From NCBI GenBank assembly GCA_015832175.1, contig WJXW01000015.1:868001-932000 (forward strand): a stretch of 64,000 nucleotides of DNA. The letters run 5' to 3'. The DNA comes from Paraphaeosphaeria minitans. Taxonomy: Eukaryota > Ascomycota > Dothideomycetes > Pleosporales > Didymosphaeriaceae. Of the stretch, positions 52,727 to 61,965 are shown in pieces. Position 1 is the first letter of the stretch. Each line of letters opens with the position of its first letter. The notes under the pieces are model-generated. The model ran no database searches. It saw nothing but the letters and a program-made list of their open reading frames with translations, and had not been told where the DNA came from. The translations under genes were made by a program, and so were the position numbers.

Positions 52727-53636
52727 AGCCAGACGAGATAGATATTACCAACACCATCACATCGTTTCTGGCCGGCACTGATCCCATCAAGCAGCTTAAC
52801 ATTCGTTTGTTCGAGGTTCAGAACATCGAAAGGAAAGAAAGAGGACTTGTGGCCCGATTCAACAAATCGACGGGCACCCGTATCCTATGTGAGAAACCAA
52901 TCTTTACGGCTCGTCCGACACTGCCCAGTGAGTTCGAGTCAGCGCTTGCAGCAAAGTTGAAGGCTTTGCCGAAGGACAGGCAAAGACAATTTTTGGCACT
53001 CCATAACAAGTCTCCTGGGAAGGACCCCTTTACAAACACCTTTAAGACCACAACGAGACAATCCACGCGATCCGCCCGATCAAATCCCGGAGAGGAGATC
53101 ACAATATCTTATTTCAAGGAGGTGCATCCGCTGACAGACATGCTCATTTGAAGAAATCTTTCAACTTCGACTGCGACTGTCGCGGCTGCTCCTTACCAAT
53201 TTCTGAGCTTCATGAAAGTGATATTCGACGTCTAAGCATCAGCGAACTTGACAGCGAAATCGGCAATACTATGAAGATGATGTGTAAGCCAGAAGAGAGC
53301 TTGAAAGACTGCCGGTCGCTGCTCCAAACTTTGGAAATCGAGTTCGACGGGCATATCGGACCTCATGATGCTAGGTCCTACTATGATGCTTTCCAAATCA
53401 GCATTGCCCATGGAGACCAAGCTCGAGCCAGCGTCTTTGCGGAGAAAGCGTACAACGCCAGGGTGACCTGCGAGGGAGAGGACAGTCCGGAAACACAGAG
53501 AATGAAGTCTTTAGCGTTGAAGCCAGCGATACATGCCAGCTACGAGGGTTGCTCTAGGAGGTGGCGAACCACAAGGAATTTGATACTGAAGGCTCTTAGC
53601 GAAGTGCAATTTGAGGAATGGCTGTACAGAATGTGA
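52727..53636 (+). pseudogene. SET-domain protein lacking its catalytic core, frameshifted
   Basis: The first frame has the N-terminal SET part: LFEVQNIERKERGLVARFN, GTRILCEKPIFTARP, KALPKDRQRQFLALHNKS. It then jumps from FTNTFKTT straight to NPGEEITISYF. The intervening segment with the NHSCxPN-type cofactor and catalytic motif is deleted. A frame change near 53125 separates this from the post-SET part, FNFDCDCRGCSLPISELHES, which carries the Cys zinc ligands. A helical C-terminus follows (ARSYYDAFQISIAHGDQARA). Family members are SMYD/SET-type lysine methyltransferases of about 350-400 residues. This copy cannot be active. Confidence 0.65.
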
Positions 53637-53999
53637 CGGCTTCTAGTTGTGGTTTGAAGACCAAAAATCAGGTCATCGTTCGCTGAGCAACGCGACGTGG
53701 GCCACTTGGTCATTGTGAAGGGCTTGATAAAGTAATCTAAGATATAATCCCTGCTGTTTTCCTGTACTAGAATATTCAGATGAGGTATTGATACCAAGGA
53801 AGTCAATCCATTGGCGAGGAGCGCTTTAACCCACCAGCCACGGCGCTCGCGATCTCATTCAGCACGTCTCCAGCGCCATCTTTAAGCTATTTTGTAATGT
53901 AGGTATCGCGCTGCACTATCTGAATCTCGTTAGCAATGATTTGCTACGTGTGATCCCGCACGCTGAGGCTAACGCGGGGCTAGGGCCGACTGGTAACCG
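53637..53999. other. No recognisable gene
   Basis: Spacer between the SET relic and the NLR relic. No protein-like frame. Confidence 0.45.
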
Positions 54000-56727
54000 A
54001 AGACGACATCGGGCTGAAGGTGCTCCGCGAGGCACCAGTTGAGGCAGAAGCTACCCAGATCATCGAGTACGTTCACCAGTAGTGCTCGCTTGTTAAAACT
54101 TTTATAAAAGACTTACAGTGAGCCACCTAGCATCGTTGCAATTCACGGCCTCGGCGCCCATCCCGACGACAGCTGGTGCAAGAATGTGGGCACCAGGGAG
54201 AGCCCGCGGTGGGCCAACTGGCTCGAGGAGGAAAGCATGCTGCCGGTAGTGGCGCCGAACGCGCGCATCATGCGCTACGGATATCAGTCGCAGTGGTTCG
54301 GCAAGGAGGCCATGCAGCAGAGCGCGTCTACGGTGGCAGATCGGTTGCTGAGAGCCTTGAAGCGGAAGAGAGAGGTGCCGACCGTGCCTGACAGGTGTGG
54401 TGTGCCCGCTGACTGTGCCAGGATATATCGTCCCGTCCACTGCTATTTGTAGCGCACTGCTTTGGTGGGCTGGTTGTGGTTAAGGTGAGTGGGTTTACTG
54501 GAGAGCGATGCGCCAGCAGCTGAGCGTCTCCAAGGCACTGCTGGAAGCCGAACAGTACCCAAGCGAGTGGCCTGGAGTATTCACATCAACCACTGGCCTA
54601 GTGTTCTTTGGCACGCCGTTCAGAGGCGCGGGCGGGATGAACCAAATGGAGATGCTAGAGGCGGCCCGGCGCGAATACGACAACGATCAGGTACAGCCCA
54701 CCGCTCTCGAGGTGCTGCAGCCGGGAAACAACTACCTGCAAGAGGTGGTGGATGGCTTCCTGAAGAAGATGCGGGGCCAGACGAGCAAGACGCAGATCGC
54801 ATGCTTCTACGAGCTCAAGGCCAGCGACGTAGGGAGGATCGTAGGGAGGCAGAGTCGGACGGCAAGTGTGAACGAGTATCAAAGGAGCCGGCGAGGCTGA
54901 CTACATGCACAGAGGTTTGTGGTCAACGAAAGCTCTGGCTGTCTTGATCTATTGGAAGCGACAAGCAAGTACTCGCTCTCCCGTACCCATTTCGACATGA
55001 ATAAGTTTGGTAAGGCTACAGAGGAAGACTTTCAGACGGTAGCAGAAGTAATTAAGGGCATGGTTAACAAATCTCCTAAGCTCGTATGGGCGCGAGCTCA
55101 ATGTAACTATACATCCTAGCCATAGAGGATACCAAATAGAGGTTGACTATTGTGGCAGACTACGGCAAGCACAAGGTCGACTTCCATCTCACGGGTGTGC
55201 CAACTGTGGGCAAGTTCATCCAACGCGATGCAGAGATGCAGAAGCTAGAACAGCTTCTCCTCAAGAACACAGGTCTCGTCAGCCGACGTAGGGTTGTCGT
55301 CCTCCATGGCCTCGGTAGCATCGGCAAAACACAGCTGGTGATCGAGTTCGCGCGGAAACACCATCACCGTTTCAGCAGCGTCTTCTGGCTAGACGGGGCA
55401 TCAGAGGCTAGCCTAAAGCAGTCGTTTCCTAGCATGTTGCAGAGGCTGCCGCAAGATGAACTGACAGCAGATGGGGTGAGGTGCTGAAACTTTCTACTAT
55501 TGACATCAATATGGCTGTGCGCGAGTGTCTCCGGTGGCTGTCGCTCCCGACGAATCAGCATTGGCTGATAATATTCGACAACATCGACCGCGATTACCAT
55601 GACAAAGATGACGTGCAAGCGTTTAGCGTGAAAACGTACTTCCCAAGCAGAGACTATGGTTCTATTCTTATTACTAGTCGTCTAGCGAGTCTGCGGAGGC
55701 TCGGCTCGGGGCTCAAGGTAGAGACGGTCGAGACGGAGCAGGCAAGGGCGATACTAGAGAGCAATGCCGGAAGGATATTCGATGGTACAGTTGTTGATTC
55801 CCTCTTATTATAGAGAGGAGCAGAACTGACTCTCATCTTGTAGATGCAGACATAGTTCTCGAACGACTGAATGGACTTCCTCTAGCGCTGACCCAAGCTG
55901 GCGCGTACATGCAGGAGAAGAATGTGTCCGCGTTAACCTACGCCAAGCGCTACGACTCCACCTGGAAGGGTCTCATGAAAAGAGAGGGACAATTCCCACT
56001 AGAGGAGTACGGCGACCGGAATGTGTTAACAACATGGATAATGTCGTACGAGCAGGTGCAGAAGCAGAGCGAGGAAGCAGCATGGCTGCTCAAGCTGTGG
56101 GGATACCTAGATCATGGCGAGCTCTGGTACGATCTGGTCGCAGCTGCATCAAGACTGTCCAAAGATATAACGATTCCGACGCGGCTGCTTAGTGTTGCAG
56201 ATGATGAGCTAGCGTACGATGATGCGGTTGGTCTTCTATCACGCTTCTCGCTCGTAGATGGAAGAGAAGTCAGTGATAGCCACTCAATGCACTCGGTGCT
56301 GCATCAGTGGTGCGGCCAGCTGGTAGAAGACAAGGAGTAGCAGATTTTTGGTTACATTGCAGCGGGCATAGTGGCATTGAACGTTCCGTCTGAATCAGAG
56401 CCAGATTTTTGGAAAAGGCGGAAACGATTGCTAGGCCATGCCATACGCACTAGTGAGTGGTTCATAAAGACGAGCTTTCCTAAAGGAGAAGTAACAGGCG
56501 TGAACATTATACAAGAGTCGACGTATTCCAATTTGGGCTATTTACTTGCAGAGGAAGATCGACAGAAGGCGGAGAATATGTACCAGCGGGCGCTGCAGGG
56601 CTACGAGAAGGCATGGGGGCCAGAGCACACATCAACACTCGACACAGTCAACAACTTGGGCCTTCTTTACGCGGTCCTAAGACGGCGTGACGAGGCGGAG
56701 AAGATGTACCAGCGGGCCCGACTTTAA
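54000..56727 (+). pseudogene. NLR-like gene: alpha/beta hydrolase, NB-ARC and TPR, decayed
   Basis: Successive exons build a fungal NLR. The N-terminal effector-type domain is an alpha/beta hydrolase: SIVAIHGLGAHPDDSWCKN, RIMRYGYQSQWFGKEAMQQ, and RPLLFVAHCFGGLVVVK, where Cys occupies the nucleophile position. TGLVFFGTPFRGAGG follows. The NB-ARC begins with FIQRDAEMQKLEQLLLKN and has Walker A (VVVLHGLGSIGKTQLVIEFA), LIIFDNIDRD (Walker B) and ILITSRLASLR. An MHD-like MHSVLHQWC precedes two TPR units (YQRALQGYEKAWGPEHTSTL). Defects: a 1-base loss near 55472, TAG at 56338-56340, an upstream in-frame TAG without an ATG, and truncation in the TPR array (ends MYQRARL). Such proteins mediate heterokaryon incompatibility or innate-type responses. 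Confidence 0.75.
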
Positions 56728-57650
56728 CTGACTGTGACCTAGCCTTGATATCGGCAGCAAGCTTTGAGGGAGTGGACATCATGAAGGTTGACTTTTATAG
56801 CACTTGTTCGTATAGGTTTGTGGTAGGTAGGTGTGCGTGTTACGGAGTCGATCCTTTAATGCAAGTATGTTGCTAATAATGAAATATGGTACACAAAATG
56901 GATATGGGCTTATATGGCTCTTCTATGCCAACTTGTCAGCTTTCAGAGGACAGCGCCAGCTAGAGAAGACTTCCAGCGTCATAGATTGCGAAGCATCATG
57001 AAGAGCTTCCCTAGCGTATTCGCACTCCGATCTCGTTTGCCCTTGGGTTCACCGTCGCCCCAATACTGGAGGGCCTCTCGTGCACGGTGCCATGGAAACT
57101 CCAATGCTCCTTACCGCATGCAGCTTGAACATTCCTCAATCATGGAAGTACGCGTGTCACCGACGTCAGGTCATTAGAGTATCTGGTTCACCGTGAAAGA
57201 TTAGTTCATGTGATCGTAAGCCCCTTATCAGGAGATCTGCACACTGCGTTCCAAAAAATGCTGTACGAGGCATAGTCACCAACCGCCTCATCCGCTTGAT
57301 TCGTCCAGAAAGAAGAGGTGATGATAATCGAGCGGAACCGGGAAACAGGAAACGAGGACCAGGAAATGGGGGCCAGGAACCGAAAACCAGAAAAGCAGAA
57401 AACAGCTCCGAACGCAGTCCATTTGCGGAACCAAACGGGAACTATTGTTATCGCTGACCGTCTACCGAGGACCGGTTGCGGCGTTATTGGAAGTGAGTGC
57501 TGGAGGGCTCATGCCGGAAATCCTTGGGCATTTATCACTAGCCTGCTTCGAATGCCTTGTTACCCCGCTTTCGCCGGCCTAATGTAAGCAGGTGGGAAGT
57601 ATCGGTTAATGTAGTATCTTTCGTGTCTGTGTGTCTATTGTACATGGAGT
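56728..57650. other. No recognisable gene
   Basis: Spacer. A polar, low-complexity region of purine-rich repeats (GAAAC/GGAAC words) lies near 57318-57420 with no domain. Confidence 0.4.
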
Positions 57651-57735
57651 TTGGTTTGGTTTGGTTTGGTTTGGTTTGGTTTGGTTTATTCTTACGCCAC
57701 TCGGGTGCCTTTCGGCCCGTAGGCTGCCTACACTA
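57651..57735 (-). mobile_element. Solo LINE 3' end with (AAACC)n tail
   Basis: On the minus strand, about 45 bp ending GGCACCCGAGTGGCGTAAG continue as AATA and then seven and a half AAACC units (57651-57688 on the plus strand as TTGGT repeats). The same end sequence, with a different tail, closes the LINE at 61632. No coding sequence remains. Confidence 0.6.
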
Positions 57736-58774
57736 CTTCTGTCCCTTCCGGCCAATGGAATTCCGTCGGGTCCACGTTTCATTCTAAGCCCGCCGCGCTT
57801 CGTCCTCATCTGGCATGGTGAGCGGAGACTCTGACATGGTCATTTGTATCTACCGATTCGTTTAGTGTGGTTCACAGGCGAGCGTTTCACTCAGATAGCA
57901 ACTGCTCTTTGCTTGGGCAACTTACCCCGCATGTGAAGGGTGAAACATGTGATAGCAATATAGCCATGGATCTGCCCAGATGTCGAATTTAGGAAAAACA
58001 TACAACACCCTTATTAGTGGTGCCCACGGCTTGTATGGTCTTCGCTTGCCAGGCCAGGGGGCGGCGTCTCTGCTCAGACCACGTCACATGCACATGATAT
58101 TTTGAGACCCCTGGAGTGCCGTAGCCACCGCCTTACCGAATCGGTTCGTTCAGAAAATCCGATCATGATCGAACCAAACAGGCCCTAAACTTTACATGCT
58201 TTGTTTTCACATGCTTCCTCTTCACACGCTTCAAGCTAAGGTTAGGTGTCATAACCATCATGCGGAGTCGCCGCAGCAATCGGTTTACGGTTTTAGCATT
58301 CTCTTGGATTTCAGCGCACGGCTAACACATGAGAGGTTTACACTTGTTACAGCATGACCCTTAGAACAAACTAACTCAGACTAGGTAAGCCCTTATTCCG
58401 AGCTGAGGAAAGATAAACCGTGCTTGTTAGAGAATTAACTAGATATTCAGGTGTGCCCAGATAGGATCGCACGAATACCCCGTATGCGATCTAGACACAT
58501 CGTTCTAGATCTCCAACTTCGTTGAATTCTAGAGTGTTCACATGTCAAGTATTTACGTCAGAAGTCCTCCGTACAACCAGATTCACCCCGATCCACACAA
58601 AACCAAAACCATAGTCTAGAATACTTTCATGTGATTCATTAATTCTATATATAACTACCCCTTGACTATGGCAATAACTGTAGCCGCGAAACTACTCTAC
58701 AGACAACCTTGTCGCAACCAGATCACGCTTGACTACCTGTTACTTCTTCTGCTATCTTCGCTTTGTTGACTAGT
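57736..58774. other. No recognisable gene; promoter of the 58775 gene
   Basis: No protein-like frame. A TATATATA box lies at about 58646-58653, 120-130 bp upstream of ATG 58775, followed by a pyrimidine-rich leader. Confidence 0.5.
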
Positions 58775-59692
58775 ATGGATCCCATTACCATTGGCCTGAA
58801 CGAAACGCCTGTTACAAACCAATTTTTCAAGGCCGATGTCACACTTCTCGACAAGAACGGCAATACTGTGTCCCAAATTGGCCCTTTCATCGAAACCAAT
58901 GTCACTGGCAATGTTTCATTCTACAGACTTGAAGGAGGGAATTACGCTGGGACCTATTGTGTAACGAGAGATCCCACGTTCGTCCCTACAAGAATACAGC
59001 TGGATTTATATTTGAAGATTCCCACAGCGATATTCATACTTGAAGGGGACCAAGGCGAGCAGAGAGAATTACAACTCCTAGTAGCATGTGGAAGTCCAAC
59101 TACATCTTCGAAATGGAAGGATCGGATGGCCGACAATCGCGCCACGATGATCAGGGCAATTCGAAAGTCAGATCATTCTGAGATCCTCAAAAGAGCCTTC
59201 AGTCCGGCTTGGTTGGCAAAAGTTAACGCGGCAAAGGCTGTAATTCCGAGACAACAAATCGACCAACTGGAGGCAATTGTCCAGGATGGAATGCAGCAGA
59301 CCAAAGATCATGCCAACGAAGCCCGCGAGGAAGCCGCGAAGCTCAAGGGTACAACTCCCGACAAGAAAGCTTGGGAGCAAAAGTTGGAGGAGGCGAGAAA
59401 ACGGGCCATACAACAATCCATTAACTCCATCAACAAGACATTTGACCAAGGATTCGACTACATCAGCAAAAACGTTCCGCCTGGGCAACAGGACGAGGCT
59501 GAGACTTTGTTCACTGCTGGTACGGACTTGATCGGTATTGGATGGGACTTCCTCCTACAGGAATTTTTGGGCGTTGTAGAGGATCTCGCAGATCTTTTGA
59601 ACGATGTCTGGGGCCAAGTCACAAATTGCGCCAATGGCATTGTTAGTATTGCAAGCTCTATTGGCAATGCTATTTCCAGCTTGTTCGGCTAG
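58775..59692 (+). CDS. Intact single-exon protein of unknown function
   Basis: ATG 58775 (DPITIGLNETPVTNQFFKAD) gives 305 residues with a good TATA box. Three parts are visible. Residues 1-105 look like a beta-sandwich (NTVSQIGPFIETNVTGNVSF, IQLDLYLKIPTAIFILEGD). Residues 110-225 are long charged helices, probably coiled-coil (KDHANEAREEAAKLKGTTPD, WEQKLEEARKRAIQQSINSI). Residues 240-305 are increasingly hydrophobic and end in a Gly/Ser/Ile-rich amphipathic stretch (NGIVSIASSIGNAISSLFG). No signal peptide. I do not recognise a family. The C-terminus could be membrane-active. It stands out because neighbours are decayed while this frame and its promoter look clean. Confidence 0.6.
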   Translation: MDPITIGLNETPVTNQFFKADVTLLDKNGNTVSQIGPFIETNVTGNVSFYRLEGGNYAGTYCVTRDPTFVPTRIQLDLYLKIPTAIFILEGDQGEQRELQLLVACGSPTTSSKWKDRMADNRATMIRAIRKSDHSEILKRAFSPAWLAKVNAAKAVIPRQQIDQLEAIVQDGMQQTKDHANEAREEAAKLKGTTPDKKAWEQKLEEARKRAIQQSINSINKTFDQGFDYISKNVPPGQQDEAETLFTAGTDLIGIGWDFLLQEFLGVVEDLADLLNDVWGQVTNCANGIVSIASSIGNAISSLFG

Positions 59693-60591
59693 TGCGCCCC
59701 TAACTTCAGACAAGAAGTCTACTCTTCTTTTCGCGATTTGAAGCAGATTGTCCTTCCTTTCGAATAATATCTTTCCTTAAATCGTCTATATACTTTATAT
59801 TTCGAGATCGTAACGTATCATAAGAACATAGATCCATATCATAGGGTCTCCAGAGTATACAGAATGTGACATTACCTGAGCTCAGACCCTCATTTACATG
59901 TATTTTATTTTCTCCTTTATTTTACAAATACGGGCGTGACTTACTCTGTAACCAGGAGCAGATCATATGACTGGCCTCCAGCCTGGCTCATCAGGTCCCA
60001 CCTATTCTGAGATCTCTCCTACACACTTCTGATATGACATGCACACAATACAATATTATGATAAACTACACGTGCCTCACCTGCTTATATTATCTCCGCT
60101 GCTATCCTTTGTCCGACCTGCAGGGTAGTTCAGAATTTCGAAAGGTGCTCGTCGAGTTATGGAAACATTCCATGTTTCGATTCTCCCCATTCCAGTCGTT
60201 TGTTTTCGCGGATACAGAAAGCATATCCAGGAAACATAAGCTAAACCAAAAGTCAGCAAGGATATCTCTCCATAACATCAACTGATGAGAGATGCACTCT
60301 ACGGTAATGGCGCTCGTCAATAAGATGAGAGAATTAGCAATCAAGCCACAGAAGGCCAGCAGTATCTTGAAGACCATAGCTGAGCACTCTACCAGAGGTC
60401 TGAACTGGAAGAGTCCATTTCTAACAATAGCTAATCTTCTCCCTTGAGAGGTTTTCCCTTACATATCAATCGGTCGCATTGGTCAGCTAGCTTAAGCTCG
60501 TTCAGTTTACTATCCTATTTTACATTGTAATGTTTAATACCTTTTAATTATTATTATTTATTTATACTATTCAAGAACTTTCTTCTTCTTC
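59693..60591. other. No recognisable gene
   Basis: AT-rich spacer, including TTTATTTTATTT-type stretches near 59900 and TTATTATTATTT near 60547. A plus-strand 83-codon frame at 60034 has no domain. Confidence 0.5.
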
Positions 60592-60750
60592 TATAATACT
60601 AAGCACTTTATACTAGGCCTTAAGATACTAAGTATTCTCACACTACTTCTTTGTAATACTAAGCGTTCTTACACTGCTTCTCTATAATACTAAGCGTCTT
60701 TACGCTACATTTCCACGACACTAAGCTTTCTCGCGCCGCTTCTCCACATG
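60592..60750. repeat. Minisatellite, 31-bp unit, five copies
   Basis: ACTAAG recurs at 60598, 60627, 60658, 60689 and 60720 (spacing 29, 31, 31, 31), each followed by a T/C-rich arm such as CGTTCTTACACTGCTTC. Copies become more GC-rich from left to right through C/T differences, as if decaying in a gradient. Confidence 0.8.
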
Positions 60751-60889
60751 TCATATGTCACGTATTGTGCGAATTGTGATGAATTTTGAATAATGGATTT
60801 GATAAAATTGATTGATTGTGTCTGTGCTCTCGCGTCGTGCGTCTCGGGAGTTCTTTATGTTCTGGATCCGGATAACAACACTGGCGCCC

Positions 60890-61719
60890 TCGCTGAAGCA
60901 AGTAAAAAACGAGACCGAGCTGAGACAGAAAGGCAAATACGAAATCGACAGCGCCCTCCCGGGGAAGCATACCAGACTACTATACGACAAATGCACGTAC
61001 AGAGAAGCAAAGGTACTCTGCCAGCTACGGACAAAGCATAGCCGCCTCAACAATGACCTGGCAAGAACGAAGGCCGTAGAATCGACTGTTTGCGAATGTG
61101 GACCCAAAAGGGAAACAGCCCGACACTTCCTGTTCGAGTGTACTAGATGGACAGAACAACGGAAACCGCTGGTAGAGGTGGCAGGAGACCGGTGGGGTGA
61201 CCTCTCGTTTTTCCTGGGGGGAAGGACAGAACGGAAGACAGCGAAAGGAGAATACCTGGACGGACCATCCAAATCCTGGAAGCCGGACATGGAGGTAGTC
61301 AACCAAACCATACAGTTTGCCCTGGCCACCGGACGACTCGAATAATTGGAACCTCCCTACTCAAATAACTCTGGACGATGGCGAGCTGGCCGACCGTTAT
61401 CCCGATGGCCAACACTTGAGAAATCGCTCTCGATGGGGCCAGAATCTGGAGCAAAGCAGGTAGGTACAGATAATAGACAACGAAGCGAATGATCAAGGTC
61501 AGAGTGGAAAGCCCAGCAGTATAAAAGAGAGGACCGAGAATGAGACAATGGACTGAACGTTCTCAGCGTTCGCACTAGCGTAAATATCGTATAGCAGCTT
61601 ACAGGGCCTATTGGCACCCGAGGCGTAAGAATAATCAAATCAAATCAAATCAAATCAAATCAAATCAAATCAAATCAAATCAAATCAAATCAAATCAAAT
61701 CAAATCAAATCAAATCAAA
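60890..61719 (+). mobile_element. 5'-truncated LINE with (AATCA)n tail
   Basis: The plus strand encodes the C-terminal end of a LINE ORF2: YEIDSALPGKHTRLLYDKCT, LCQLRTKHSRLNNDLAR, a zinc knuckle VCECGPKRETARHFLFECTRW, and a terminal MEVVNQTIQFALATGRLE with stop at 61345. It is the same domain as in the minus-strand LINE at 38 kb but clearly another element. About 285 bp of 3' UTR follow, ending GGCACCCGAGGCGTAAG and then about 17 copies of a five-base AATCA unit (61632-61719). 5' truncation leaves only the last ~145 codons. Confidence 0.8.
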
Positions 61720-61965
61720 GAATTGAGACTAAGTTACTACAGTAGTTTTAGGGCCTAGATAATATCTATGACGCACAGATAGGCTGTTCCCTAAGCTCGG
61801 TCGTATGACCTTGAATTCATAAAAGACTTCTCGAAGATTCGCCATGGCAAATCGGGTGGCTATATATTCGTGCCTTCCCCCGGACCCCTCATGGGTAAAG
61901 AGAATAATAAATAAGAGAGAAGAAGAACAAACTCTTCATTTATCTACTATTAGTGTTGGGAAGTT
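61720..61965. other. No recognisable gene
   Basis: Short spacer between the LINE tail and the NACHT-WD40 relic. Confidence 0.5.

Noticed and set aside
57557..57834. Small ORFs across the TTGGT repeat (Phe/Gly/Leu/Val/Trp repeats)
   Set aside because: Open only because of the pentanucleotide repeat.
61632..61719. CRISPR-like short repeat array
   Set aside because: Perfect uninterrupted five-base repeats without spacers, in a fungal genome; it is a LINE tail microsatellite.
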